This document shows positions 18,531-27,678 of a DNA stretch of 64,000 bases, piece by piece. Where the stretch lies: positions 1 to 64,000 of the forward strand of contig PAIY01000193.1 of the NCBI GenBank assembly GCA_002704825.1, written 5' to 3'. A program made the position numbers and the translations under genes. The first letter of the stretch is position 1. Each line of letters starts with the position of its first letter. The notes under the pieces are model-generated. The model saw nothing but the letters and a program-made list of their open reading frames with translations, ran no database searches and was not told the DNA's origin. Source of the DNA: Phycisphaeraceae bacterium (GTDB lineage: Bacteria; Planctomycetota; Phycisphaerae; Phycisphaerales; Phycisphaeraceae).

Positions 18531-19592
18531 CTACTTATCCTTGGCCATATTCCATGAAAGCGTCTGCCCTTCCACAAGGGTGACGGGCAGAATGGTATCC
18601 TCCGTCTCCATGCTCCCTTCTGGATCAGGCGCGATGCGCTCCAGGAGCTTTTGCATGGATTGGCTGCCAATCTCCGCCATCGGGGCACAGAACGTCGTCA
18701 GACGTGGGAAGTTCAACGGGAAAATATCATCTCCCCCTGTCACCGATACATCTTCGGGAACGCGAAGCCCCAATTGTCGAGCACCTGCCATCACGCCCAA
18801 TGCCATCACGTCGTTCATGGCAGCAACGGCGGTGGGACGATCGTCTCTGGAAAGTATCTCACGTGTCAACGCTGCAGCACTGTCATGTGGATCGCCATCC
18901 GCTTCAACAACCATTAACTTGGCGCGAGCTTGTTGACAGACTTCTTTAAATCCGCGAAGTCGTTCTTCAGCAGCACGGAAATGTGAATCAGTGATGATAA
19001 ATGCGATCCTACGATGACCCAACTCAATCATTCTCCGCGCCAGCAAAGTGGCACCGCCGTGGTTATCAACCAATACACTCGGTGCGTGAGGTTGATTGAC
19101 AAAATTGCCATTGGCCAATACCAACGGCCAACGTTCTTTGGTAATCTCGGAGACCAACGTCCGATCGTTGTCACAAGCCCCCCAGATGATCATCCCGTCC
19201 ACACTGCGATTTCGAAGCACCGTCAGATACTGTTTGGAACTGACAAACGCATCATCAATCTGCATCAGTACAAGTTGCTGACCATGCTGGCCTGCAACTT
19301 GAGCAGTCCCTGCCAGCGTCTTGGATAAATTGGGATCCGCCAGATATGGCATCGAATGATCCATCGGCACCACAAATGCAATCGTGTTGCTCTTGGCAAA
19401 AAACAAACGCGTGGCATGGATATTCGGATAGTAATTGAGTTTCTTGCATGCCTTGGCAATCTTCTCACGCGTCTGTTGAGTCACTAACAATGACTTGTCG
19501 TCACCCGAAAGCGCACGGCTGACAGTCGCAACCGAAACGCCAGCGGCTTTGGCGATATCCCGAATGGATGTTGGACGACGAGACGTATTCAT
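18531..19592 (-). CDS. LacI family transcriptional regulator
   Basis: 353-residue regulator. The N-terminal LacI helix-turn-helix and hinge helix (SIRDIAKAAGVSVATVSRAL, about residues 9-28) are followed by a periplasmic-binding-protein-like sensor domain (about 65-350). It sits between two transcription units that encode paralogous secreted CBM/TIM-barrel proteins. Three matching palindromes in the surrounding 10 kb are its probable targets (18325, 25177, 27555). A weaker, degenerate match (ATACCCGTAAC, around 19683-19693) lies upstream of its own gene and might allow autoregulation. The ligand is unknown, presumably an oligosaccharide released by the regulon enzymes. The function as a DNA-binding regulator is secure; the regulon is inference. 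Confidence 0.92.
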   Translation of the reverse strand: MNTSRRPTSIRDIAKAAGVSVATVSRALSGDDKSLLVTQQTREKIAKACKKLNYYPNIHATRLFFAKSNTIAFVVPMDHSMPYLADPNLSKTLAGTAQVAGQHGQQLVLMQIDDAFVSSKQYLTVLRNRSVDGMIIWGACDNDRTLVSEITKERWPLVLANGNFVNQPHAPSVLVDNHGGATLLARRMIELGHRRIAFIITDSHFRAAEERLRGFKEVCQQARAKLMVVEADGDPHDSAAALTREILSRDDRPTAVAAMNDVMALGVMAGARQLGLRVPEDVSVTGGDDIFPLNFPRLTTFCAPMAEIGSQSMQKLLERIAPDPEGSMETEDTILPVTLVEGQTLSWNMAKDK

Positions 19593-19736
19593 GGGCGAGA
19601 TTTCATTCCTGATGTTTACACTGAATGATGATGCACAAAGCCACTAAAACAAGCCATAGTATAACTCGATTTTCAATTCCGGTTACGGGTATCGCACGTG
19701 CTCCTGGAAGTTAAACTTCCTGATTGCAATAGGGGA

Positions 19737-22700
19737 CTATCGGTTGGCTTCAAGCACGTACACATGTCGCTGCAGTGCTTCATAGGTGTCCTGCAGGATA
19801 CCGTTTTTCACTGTTAAGGACCGGTCTTCAAAAAGCACCTTGGCAGACGCGTTGCCACCGGGTAATTGGAAGTTTGCCAAAACCGGACGATCAGCGATAT
19901 TCACCGTGATCAGATAAGTCCGACCTGCATACTTGCGTGTCATGGTTAACACGGAATCGTCCGTTGACTTGATAGCCATCACTTGGTCTGACGAGAAAAT
20001 CACATCGGTTAAAGAGAGGAGTTCCTGATTGACCTGCTTGTAGGCTTGCCAATGTTCTCGCGTCGAGGGCATCCCCAGGAAATACCAACAACCTGCCATA
20101 CCGTAGATGATTCCCCCGTAGGTTTGGGCGATCTGTTCATTTGCAAAGGGTTCGCGGTAGTGGTTGTGAAGGTTGTTGCCACTGTGAAAAGCGAAAGAAG
20201 GCTTGCGTGTTTGTTGCGATACATCACACATCATTTTGATACTCTCGAGCGTATCAGCCACGGTCCGTCCAACACGATTGGTCAGGTAATCATCAATCGA
20301 GAGCAAGTCGGTATTGAGCCCTGCATACCGTGAGGGGACACCCATTCTGGAATTGTTCATGAAAATGGGATGATAGGGATCCTGCTCTCGGAAGTGATTG
20401 ATGGTCTGGATGACATCCTGCTCCTGAGCCCAGAGTTCAGGCTCGTCAACCGCGAGCCATGCCAATATTGCCGGATGGTCCTGCAACGCTTCGACAAATT
20501 TTTGAGACACCTGCCAACCCGCTCGTCCCCATGGCCACATGACGACTTTGATACCAAGTCCATGTGCATGGTCCAGTACCTCACGGACTTCACTGGCATG
20601 TTGAGGTTTACCACCGAGCATGAGTGTTTTGAAACCGGCATCGGCGTAGTATTGAATTGTGTATTTGATCTGCGATCGGATGTCGGGAAGATTCACTCGG
20701 CGTAAATCCGTCAACGGCGCAACAGGTAAATAGGGTTTACCCTCCACCAGAAGACAATTGCGATCATGGTCAACCTGCACAGCATTGGCATGGGGCGAAC
20801 GCTTGATCAAAACCGTCTTACCCAGCACGCCGTTATGACTGTCGGACACCTGTACGGTGAAACGGCCATCCTCGATTTCTTCAATTGGGATCGCAAGACG
20901 GTTTTTCCCAGCCTTAACCTGCATCTTCTCCGACCAGAGTGTTTTCCCATCCGAAGCGTTAAGATCAAGCTGTAATACCGTAGCAGAGGGCAGATTGACA
21001 ATGATCATGGCCTGTGCCTCGGACATGTAATAACTGCGTTGGGTGTAGACCATGGGTTCAAAAAACTGTTCCATTGCAGTCTCAGATGAGGCAACATTGA
21101 GCTTACTCAAAGCAGGCAACGTCAGTGTGTCGAATTGGCTTAGCATTGCGAAGGCATTGGCCCCCACACGCGCTGTACACGAAACTTCATTGGCATGTGA
21201 ATTGTTTCGACCGAGATTGAAGGTCCATTTGCGACTGAAAATATCCAGTGATTCAAACGGGATACGAATCTCAGCTTCCCAGCGATCTGCATGTCTGGAA
21301 GTCCGCACCTGCCAATCCGGTTGCCATGCGAGATTGCCATTGCGTCCGATGGCTTTTTTCCCACCGTCAGGGTTAACGCCGAAGTGATAGCTGTCCATTC
21401 GCGTTCCTGCAGTATCAATAAAAAAGTCCGCACAATCGCCAGCAAAAAGTTTGAGTGTATCACCACTGATCACCTTGAGCTTTTGAGCTTGGGTATAACA
21501 GGTATAGCCAATGTAAAGATAATCTTCATCAGCCAAAAGGCGTGCAACGGTCTTCTCTCTGGAAGGCTTCATGTCAGGGCCGGCAATGCGAAAATCATCA
21601 AGGACCAGGGCATTACGCCAGTCATCACCAATGTTCCCATCGAACGTTGGCTTGCCTTGGGCTAGTGCGTAGGACCTGGTGGGTTGAAGGTTGGGTTGTT
21701 CATCCTGGGTAAAAACAACATCACCTGATGCCGGCTCATAGTCGGTGGGGATTGACCCGACTTGCATCTGCGCGTCATCAGCCCAGATCACCGCCGGTGT
21801 CTTGAGTTGCAGGCCACCGCGTGCCGTTGTCTTCTTCGGATCGTCAACGGTCAAGCTGAACCTTTGCCATTGTGTCCCGACGACAATTGGCTTGCGTGTA
21901 TGTTTGCCATAGGTTTCCCACACGATCAACGTGGCAGGGATATTGGGTTGATCTGCCTTGAGCCAGATACTGAAAGTAAACGGATGTCCCATGGAAACAG
22001 GTGAATTATGTGAACTAAATCCGTTACGGGTTACTTGGTCATTGGTCTGAATGCGAAGCGATTGTTTGCCGGAATGAGCCTGAGTTGCATCCAGGCGATT
22101 CATTTGCCAGAACACATCATGCGAACCAAACTCACGACTGACCTCTCTTGTGTTGTAATTTTTCCAATAAGCAGGCAAGCCATCCCAGACATACTCAAAT
22201 GAACTGTTAAGTATGGTGTTGGGTGAAATATGCCCCGCGATGATTTGATGGATCGCCAAATTATCAAACTGTGATTCAATGCGATGTGCGACGAGGGTCA
22301 ACTGACTCGCCTGGCCTTGAATCTTGCTCATCTGGGTGAACTCGGCAATGCGTTTGCCATCCACATCCCAGGTAAAGACAAAGCCGTTATCGACAACCTT
22401 GCGCGTGACCGCCAGGCGATAGAACTTGCCGTAGGTCATATCCATGCGAGACATTTGGCCGATCGCCTTTTCCACACCTTCAACGCGATAGGCATACCAC
22501 AAGCCATCGGGACGAATCAGAAAATTCACGCCACCTAATCGCAGCCCTGAGAAGCCATCTTTATTCATGTCTTTGCGCAGGCAAACATCCAGTTCCACCC
22601 GACAGTTCTCTGGTACGGGTGTATTGACATCAACACCCCCAAAGCCCACGAGCACATCATCGCGTACTGCCCAGTGATTGGTATTCGACGGTTTGTAATA

Positions 22701-22841
22701 TTCGATAAACAACTCGACCGTGCCAAAATCATCCTGAAAAACCCGCGTTTGTGAATCCGCCCATAAACTTGAGGTCGTCACACATAACATACTGATGATG
22801 ACAAACCATGTTGCGATACAGAATTCAAAGGGATTGCGCAA
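19737..22841 (-). CDS. Large secreted multidomain protein, paralogue of the 13896 gene
   Basis: 1034-residue exported protein. The TTG at 22841 is chosen as start: AGGAG lies seven bases upstream and the product then begins directly with a signal peptide (CIATWFVIISMLCVTTSSLWA). An ATG at 22889 lacks any Shine-Dalgarno. Domains: ConA-like sandwich (to about 190), CBM4/9-type module beginning ILNSSFEYVWDG, DOMON/CBM9-like module (about 370-560), beta linker, and TIM barrel (about 670-960) with ILAWLAVDEPELW, E800 being the candidate acid/base. The order matches the 1144-residue paralogue, whose beta linker is longer. It is last in a leftward run with the sugar isomerase and serine hydrolase genes. 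Probable polysaccharide-active enzyme of an undefined family. Confidence 0.78.
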   Translation of the reverse strand: MRNPFEFCIATWFVIISMLCVTTSSLWADSQTRVFQDDFGTVELFIEYYKPSNTNHWAVRDDVLVGFGGVDVNTPVPENCRVELDVCLRKDMNKDGFSGLRLGGVNFLIRPDGLWYAYRVEGVEKAIGQMSRMDMTYGKFYRLAVTRKVVDNGFVFTWDVDGKRIAEFTQMSKIQGQASQLTLVAHRIESQFDNLAIHQIIAGHISPNTILNSSFEYVWDGLPAYWKNYNTREVSREFGSHDVFWQMNRLDATQAHSGKQSLRIQTNDQVTRNGFSSHNSPVSMGHPFTFSIWLKADQPNIPATLIVWETYGKHTRKPIVVGTQWQRFSLTVDDPKKTTARGGLQLKTPAVIWADDAQMQVGSIPTDYEPASGDVVFTQDEQPNLQPTRSYALAQGKPTFDGNIGDDWRNALVLDDFRIAGPDMKPSREKTVARLLADEDYLYIGYTCYTQAQKLKVISGDTLKLFAGDCADFFIDTAGTRMDSYHFGVNPDGGKKAIGRNGNLAWQPDWQVRTSRHADRWEAEIRIPFESLDIFSRKWTFNLGRNNSHANEVSCTARVGANAFAMLSQFDTLTLPALSKLNVASSETAMEQFFEPMVYTQRSYYMSEAQAMIIVNLPSATVLQLDLNASDGKTLWSEKMQVKAGKNRLAIPIEEIEDGRFTVQVSDSHNGVLGKTVLIKRSPHANAVQVDHDRNCLLVEGKPYLPVAPLTDLRRVNLPDIRSQIKYTIQYYADAGFKTLMLGGKPQHASEVREVLDHAHGLGIKVVMWPWGRAGWQVSQKFVEALQDHPAILAWLAVDEPELWAQEQDVIQTINHFREQDPYHPIFMNNSRMGVPSRYAGLNTDLLSIDDYLTNRVGRTVADTLESIKMMCDVSQQTRKPSFAFHSGNNLHNHYREPFANEQIAQTYGGIIYGMAGCWYFLGMPSTREHWQAYKQVNQELLSLTDVIFSSDQVMAIKSTDDSVLTMTRKYAGRTYLITVNIADRPVLANFQLPGGNASAKVLFEDRSLTVKNGILQDTYEALQRHVYVLEANR

Positions 22842-22950
22842 TGGACTTCTCCTGGTGATGTTGATCTTGCGTTGGCGTGATTGGATCATTGGGCGGGTAT
22901 GAACACATCGTTATTTGCCGCGTCATTGTCGGCGTTATCTTAAGAATGAT

Positions 22951-23892
22951 TCATGCTAACCGATGCAATGATTGAGCATCAGGTTTGGGTTTTCGCTGCA
23001 TCGCCAAATGTTCACATGTCCGCCAAAAACCGATGGCATTGCGATAACCTTCTTCCAGGCCCATCCCCGGCCAACCGCTGGATTCAAAGGTGATGGTGTT
23101 GGTGTAGTTGACTTTCTTTAGCGCATGAATCACATCAATCCACGGCACCGTCCCAAAGCCCGGGGGCATATGTTCGTCAGCAAAGCCACGGTTGTCGTGA
23201 AAATGTGTGGTGATTAATCGATCGCCGAATGTATCAAGCCATTTGGTGACCGGCGGACAACGATAATTGGCATGACCGGCATCCAGACAAAAACCAACAT
23301 GGGGTGAAGTGATGTGCTCGAAAATGTCTTCCATCCTTGACATGTCGGATTCGAAGGGTTCATCAGCATTTTCGATTGCCAGTTCAATGCCCATCTTCCC
23401 AGCCACTTCGCCAGCAGCGTTAAGATTTTGAGCAATGGTTTCAAGGAGTCCATCTCTACCAATTTCCGCTTCGATCTGCTCACGCTTTTGAACATACGCA
23501 TCCATGGTTGTGTAATGCGCATCAGCGCGACAGGGGTGAATCAACAGAATGTCTGCATTGAGATTGGCAGTATATTGCAGGGAACGAATGAGTTTTTCGA
23601 TAACGGCGTCCTGTGACTTGCCATCAGCTGCGTAGGTTGGAGCAAGCCCGTGATGTTGAGCCCCTTTCATCCCACGGGATCGCAACATCTCACCAACACG
23701 CGCGCTCTCCTGCATCATGTCGAAGTCGGCCTCTTCGGCATCGGTATACCCCACGAGCATCAGTTCATTAATGCCACATGCCTGCAAGGCATCGAGTGTT
23801 CTTTCAAACGTCCCATCGTCAACCCGACGAATAAGCGTGCCATCCCACTTCACACTGATGACTTGAAAAGCCATGTTCCACGTGTCAACCAT
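22951..23892 (-). CDS. Sugar phosphate isomerase/epimerase family protein (AP-endonuclease-2-like TIM barrel)
   Basis: 313-residue TIM-barrel protein of the xylose-isomerase-like family. The metal-site pattern is visible in order: IELAIENADEPF (Glu), GFCLDAGHANY (Asp, His), TTHFHDNRGF (His) and NTITFESSGW (Glu). Such proteins interconvert sugars, keto-sugars or inositol derivatives. No signal peptide, so cytoplasmic. AAGGA precedes the ATG by eight bases. It starts four bases before the end of the upstream serine hydrolase gene's non-coding gap, so the two are cotranscribed, and a secreted glycosidase-like gene follows. It probably handles a monosaccharide produced by the LacI-controlled module. 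Specific reaction unknown. Confidence 0.82.
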   Translation of the reverse strand: MVDTWNMAFQVISVKWDGTLIRRVDDGTFERTLDALQACGINELMLVGYTDAEEADFDMMQESARVGEMLRSRGMKGAQHHGLAPTYAADGKSQDAVIEKLIRSLQYTANLNADILLIHPCRADAHYTTMDAYVQKREQIEAEIGRDGLLETIAQNLNAAGEVAGKMGIELAIENADEPFESDMSRMEDIFEHITSPHVGFCLDAGHANYRCPPVTKWLDTFGDRLITTHFHDNRGFADEHMPPGFGTVPWIDVIHALKKVNYTNTITFESSGWPGMGLEEGYRNAIGFWRTCEHLAMQRKPKPDAQSLHRLA

Positions 23893-23896
23893 TTGA

Positions 23897-25087
23897 TCAT
23901 TCCTTGTTCAGACAACCATAAACAATATTCTTCAGGGGTCGATGATCAATCGGCCCACCGATTAAATGCTGTGCATACATCACGGTTAATTGCTGGTGCG
24001 GGTCCACAAGGCCAAACGCACCTGCCGCCCCACTCCAGCCAAACTCACCCAATGATGAACGCGAACCACTTACGGATTGAGAGATATGCGTGCGTACACC
24101 CAGCCCATAGCCATAACCCGCAAAATGCTCCCAGTTAAAACCGGAGCGCATGGCATCGGTTAATTGATCTGTTCGCATTAACACCAAACTCGCTGCGGAA
24201 ATAATCCGCGTACCATTGGCACCAACACCGCCATGTGTCATCGCATCAAGCAGCAATGCAAAATCAGAAACCGTCGAGTACAACCCGGCACCACCACTTT
24301 CAAACTCAGTCCTCAGTCGGTGACCATTGACATCGTTGCGCACTACGCGACCTTGTTTGAATTCATACAACGGTGCCAAGCGTGTTTGCTGTAGCGCTGT
24401 AAGCATAAAACCCGTATCGATCATCCCCAACGGACCAGTGATGTGCTCTTGAATGTATTGCCCGAATCGAAGGCCACTGACCACTTCGATCAATGCTCCC
24501 AGGACATCATGACAAAGGCTGTAATACCAACGCGTGCCGGGTTCAAAAAGCAAAGGTTCTTTGGCTAAGGCGATTGCGAACTGTCGCGTCGAAAGTTTGC
24601 CATGAGTCTGCTTAACTGCATCGACAATCGCTGGCGAGTTGAGGTTATATGAAAAACCTGCACTCATCGTGAAAAGATCGCGCACTAAAATGGGTTGGCT
24701 TGCTTTTTGAATCTCTTCTTGACCATCCGGATGCAGAACACGCGCGGTCATTAATTCAAACTCCGGCAGGTAAGTAGACAGCGGATCCGAAAGCTGAAAG
24801 TACCCTTTTTCAAGAAGCTGTAAGCCTGCCAGACAAGTCAGGATTTTCGTCATGGAAAATACATTGATGATCTGTGATTCATCAACAGGCGTTGTCTTCT
24901 CCAAATCGCAATAGCCGTTGCGATAGCAGCAAACTTTCTCTTTGCGATCAATCACCATCACCTCAGCCCACGGCAACTGGGATTCAAGCAGGCGGTCAAT
25001 ATATTCTTTGAGCGGTTGGAATCTCATCGGCACTGACAGCTGCGTCATCGGTTTTTCCCATTGACATCTCTGCTGCACATTTTCCAT
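23897..25087 (-). CDS. Serine hydrolase, beta-lactamase class C / esterase family
   Basis: 396-residue serine hydrolase. It has the SxxK active-site motif SMTK (S78, K81), the second block YYSLCHDVLGALIEVVSG where class C enzymes have YxN (here Y-S-L, so the third residue differs), and GWSGAAGAFGLVDP near the C-terminus in the place of the KTG box. This set is typical of EstB-like esterases and penicillin-binding-like hydrolases rather than true beta-lactamases. The ATG at 25087 is chosen (CGGAG seven bases upstream); the longer frame starts inside the operator region. No signal peptide is apparent. It is first in the unit carrying LacI operator 2, so a carbohydrate esterase role is plausible. 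Confidence 0.8.
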   Translation of the reverse strand: MENVQQRCQWEKPMTQLSVPMRFQPLKEYIDRLLESQLPWAEVMVIDRKEKVCCYRNGYCDLEKTTPVDESQIINVFSMTKILTCLAGLQLLEKGYFQLSDPLSTYLPEFELMTARVLHPDGQEEIQKASQPILVRDLFTMSAGFSYNLNSPAIVDAVKQTHGKLSTRQFAIALAKEPLLFEPGTRWYYSLCHDVLGALIEVVSGLRFGQYIQEHITGPLGMIDTGFMLTALQQTRLAPLYEFKQGRVVRNDVNGHRLRTEFESGGAGLYSTVSDFALLLDAMTHGGVGANGTRIISAASLVLMRTDQLTDAMRSGFNWEHFAGYGYGLGVRTHISQSVSGSRSSLGEFGWSGAAGAFGLVDPHQQLTVMYAQHLIGGPIDHRPLKNIVYGCLNKE

Positions 25088-25163
25088 GAGACACTCCGTA
25101 TGGCACGTCATCCTGCTTGATATCATCACGTGTATTGTCATGAATCAAGCGAGCAACTGTGTT

Positions 25164-25192
25164 ATCATAAACCCAGATGTAACCCGTTACAA
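25164..25192 (-). promoter_or_regulatory. Promoter overlapping LacI-type operator 2
   Basis: The palindrome ATGTAACCCGTTACAA (25177-25192) matches operator 1 in 15 of 16 positions. On the minus strand, TTGTAA (25192-25187) and TATGAT (25169-25164) are 17 bases apart, so the operator covers the -35 box and most of the spacer. It faces the serine hydrolase gene. Repressor binding there would block RNA polymerase. Confidence 0.78.
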
Positions 25193-25276
25193 TAGATGTT
25201 TTGTGTTAATAGTTGGTTATTGATCAAGCTGTTAACATTGCCGTATCCAAGAATACCGGCAATCGCGTTTCACCTA

Positions 25277-25975
25277 TCAACCGATCGAGCAATCACATCC
25301 ATGTCCGGATGCAGGCAGGATGATGCCTGGTGAAGGAATCTTTTGGTTGCGATCGAGGATGATGGTTTCACCAACCCCCAATGATCGCGGTAATTGGCCA
25401 TCCTCTTTTGGATTGTCACCAATGGTGCCGACCTGGTCTGGCTCGAACGGCAATTCAGACAAAGCACGTTTCCAAACTGTCGGATCACTCTTACAGCCAA
25501 GAACCCGATTGGTGCCAAAGATACCTGTGAATATGGAAGAGGCCCCATCTTCAGCCAAGCCAGCGACCTCCAACTTCAACAGACAGCCCACATAAGGATT
25601 GTTGCTCATCACATAAAGCTTTCGCCCATCGCGATGCAGTTGCTTGAGCAATGCCAGCGTACTCTCGTAAACCAAAAGGTTCTCATGATGCCAGGCACGC
25701 AAGCGATCAAATACCTCTTGAGCAGGCAAGTCAAATGCGGCAATGAAATCCGTGTAGTCCCAATAGACAATGCGTTCAGCCAAATCAACGATTCGTTTGA
25801 TAGCTTCAGCCCGTACTATCCCTTGCTCAACCATGAGATCACAAAAGATGGGAAATAAAAAATTACCCCCGACAAATTGCTTGGGATCCATGCTACCCGG
25901 ACGATAATCGGTGATTGTCCCATCGATATCGACAAGGTAGCAGGCTGATCGATAATCTTTGATTGATGCGATCAT
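25277..25975 (-). CDS. HAD superfamily hydrolase (phosphatase)
   Basis: 232-residue HAD-type phosphatase. Motif I is YLVDIDGTITDY (nucleophile D16, acid/base D18), motif II lies near KLYVMSNNPYVG, and motif IV is VGTIGDNPKEDG. A helical cap covers about residues 30-100. The TIGDNPKED block resembles phosphoglycolate-phosphatase and pyrophosphatase-like members, but a substrate cannot be named. Its start lies two bases after the stop of the DraG-type gene, so the two form a coupled pair under LacI operator 3. That link suggests a sugar phosphate or nucleoside-derived phosphate as substrate. Cytoplasmic. Confidence 0.85.
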   Translation of the reverse strand: MIASIKDYRSACYLVDIDGTITDYRPGSMDPKQFVGGNFLFPIFCDLMVEQGIVRAEAIKRIVDLAERIVYWDYTDFIAAFDLPAQEVFDRLRAWHHENLLVYESTLALLKQLHRDGRKLYVMSNNPYVGCLLKLEVAGLAEDGASSIFTGIFGTNRVLGCKSDPTVWKRALSELPFEPDQVGTIGDNPKEDGQLPRSLGVGETIILDRNQKIPSPGIILPASGHGCDCSIG

Positions 25976-25977
25976 CT

Positions 25978-27420
25978 TTATTCACCCTCGTTGACATCAA
26001 GATAATGGACATCCAGATGACGATTGTCCATGTCGCCAAATGAGATGTAAAAATCAGGTGTCGGTACAGTGGGCCAAAGCGCGATTTTAATCGGGTAAGA
26101 GCGATCTGCGACGACACGAAGATTAAAACCTCGCCCACCACGAATACGGTGAAAGGATGGCACAGGATTGGCCAAGTCGCCTTTGACCCCCATCTTGCGG
26201 CCGTCAAATTCAAAGTGGAACAATCCGCGACTGCATACCATGGCCTGGATGTCCCCGCTGATCGGGAAACGGACATGTGCTTCCAGGATGACGTGCGTAT
26301 CCAGCGACTTGACATGCATGCCCGGTTGAAGATGGATGCCATCGAAAATCACGGGTTGACCATTGACTTTCCAAGGCAATTTCTCGGAAAAATCTTCCAG
26401 AGTCGGCAAGGTAAACGGCGTTTGTATTTCAGGCAACTGGCTACCTGCCCATTCATTTCGAAGTTGAGCAAGCTCAGCGGTCATCTCGTTCACATCTGCG
26501 GGAGCAACGATGCCGTCATATTCTCCCATCACAATTGTTTCACCAACGGGTGATTTCCAGCGCTCCGGGATCCCGGTGTCTCCGAGCAAAATACCCATAA
26601 TCCCGCCAGCGGTGGCGCCGGTACAATCTGCATCTTCACCGCAGTTCACCGCGCATAGCAAAGTCCGACCAAAATGACCTTCTCCGTAAAGTAAACCGAT
26701 GATGACAAACGAAAGATTCATCACACAATCAGTGAAGTTATGACTTCCCCAACGACTCCGGATCATTTGACGGGTGTCCTGATAATCATCCCCTTTGTCA
26801 TAACACGCAATCACATCCTCAAAGGCATGCCTGAGTCGAGAAGTTTGTGGTAACAAGTCAAGGGCATAGTCGAGTGAAATACGCAAGTCACGGGATATAA
26901 ACAAATGGGACTCGAAAGCTGCCATAAACATCTCAGCAAGCACACCCTCGCCCCAGTGGTCGACGGACGCGTCATGATAAGCGTAATATGCAGCAGTTAA
27001 TGGTTGGCCTGGAAAGAGACAAGCCCAAATCTCCGAGCGAATGGCTGCGCCCATCCCATCCGTGAAATAGTTGTTATGCAATCCGGATAAAGGTGGTTTG
27101 ATACCCTTTTTCAGATTCCATAAAGCCACGCCATATTCATCGGGGTGTACATCCATATGACGCAACCAGGCCTGGCCAAGTTTCTGATTGTCCAACGATA
27201 AGCCATGCTCCTGCAAACATCGTAGCCAGATGATCTGCAGATCCAGATCATCATTGGGCAAAGGCTTCTTGGGGACAGGATTGTAAAAATCCAAATCAAG
27301 AAAACCTTCATGGCCTTCGTAAGGCATACCCAATGTGCCACCGATACTCTTACCCAGGAAACAGCCTTTGACCTGATTGTCGAGGTGAATGGCTTTGGCA
27401 GGAATGGTATTGATTATCAT
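25978..27420 (-). CDS. ADP-ribosylglycohydrolase (DraG/ARH) family protein with C-terminal beta extension
   Basis: 480-residue protein. The first ~350 residues show the all-helical ADP-ribosylglycohydrolase fold, with metal-binding signatures GGTLGMPYEGHE and NDDLDLQIIW near the N-terminus and CGEDADCTGATAGGIMG later (Asp/Thr ligands of the two Mg ions). Family members remove ADP-ribose from proteins or nucleotides, and some act on other N-glycosides. About 130 residues after FTLPTLEDFSEKLPW form an added beta-rich region. It is translationally coupled to a HAD phosphatase and lies downstream of LacI operator 3. The setting argues for a sugar or nucleoside substrate taken from the environment rather than protein modification (inference). 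Confidence 0.8.
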   Translation of the reverse strand: MIINTIPAKAIHLDNQVKGCFLGKSIGGTLGMPYEGHEGFLDLDFYNPVPKKPLPNDDLDLQIIWLRCLQEHGLSLDNQKLGQAWLRHMDVHPDEYGVALWNLKKGIKPPLSGLHNNYFTDGMGAAIRSEIWACLFPGQPLTAAYYAYHDASVDHWGEGVLAEMFMAAFESHLFISRDLRISLDYALDLLPQTSRLRHAFEDVIACYDKGDDYQDTRQMIRSRWGSHNFTDCVMNLSFVIIGLLYGEGHFGRTLLCAVNCGEDADCTGATAGGIMGILLGDTGIPERWKSPVGETIVMGEYDGIVAPADVNEMTAELAQLRNEWAGSQLPEIQTPFTLPTLEDFSEKLPWKVNGQPVIFDGIHLQPGMHVKSLDTHVILEAHVRFPISGDIQAMVCSRGLFHFEFDGRKMGVKGDLANPVPSFHRIRGGRGFNLRVVADRSYPIKIALWPTVPTPDFYISFGDMDNRHLDVHYLDVNEGE

Positions 27421-27532
27421 TTAAATCTCACTTGAATGACGTCATGTGTCTGACCATATCCCATGCGTTGACATTTCGATCAGATCACGCTGCCCAGCTA
27501 TTTGGGTGACCGCTCCTGCTATCGAATAACGC

Positions 27533-27570
27533 CTTATACACGACGCACAGGCAATTGTAACGGGTTACAT
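27533..27570 (-). promoter_or_regulatory. Promoter overlapping LacI-type operator 3
   Basis: The palindrome TTGTAACGGGTTACAT (27555-27570) is operator 2 on the other strand. On the minus strand a GTTACA box (27561-27556) and TATAAG (27538-27533) are 17 bases apart, placing the operator over the -35 box. It faces the DraG-type gene, whose start is at 27420. Confidence 0.75.
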
Positions 27571-27678
27571 TCTTAAATCAAGTGACTCTTACAGAGAATT
27601 TCACACTCAACATCAACATGAAATACTTGACGATGTGGATGATTGTGAGCATCTGTCAGACCAACCCAACTGGTCATG

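Noticed and set aside
23897-25087. Serine hydrolase as an antibiotic-resistance beta-lactamase
   Set aside because: The YxN and KTG boxes are not conserved, there is no signal peptide, and it sits in a carbohydrate regulon; an esterase-like role fits better.
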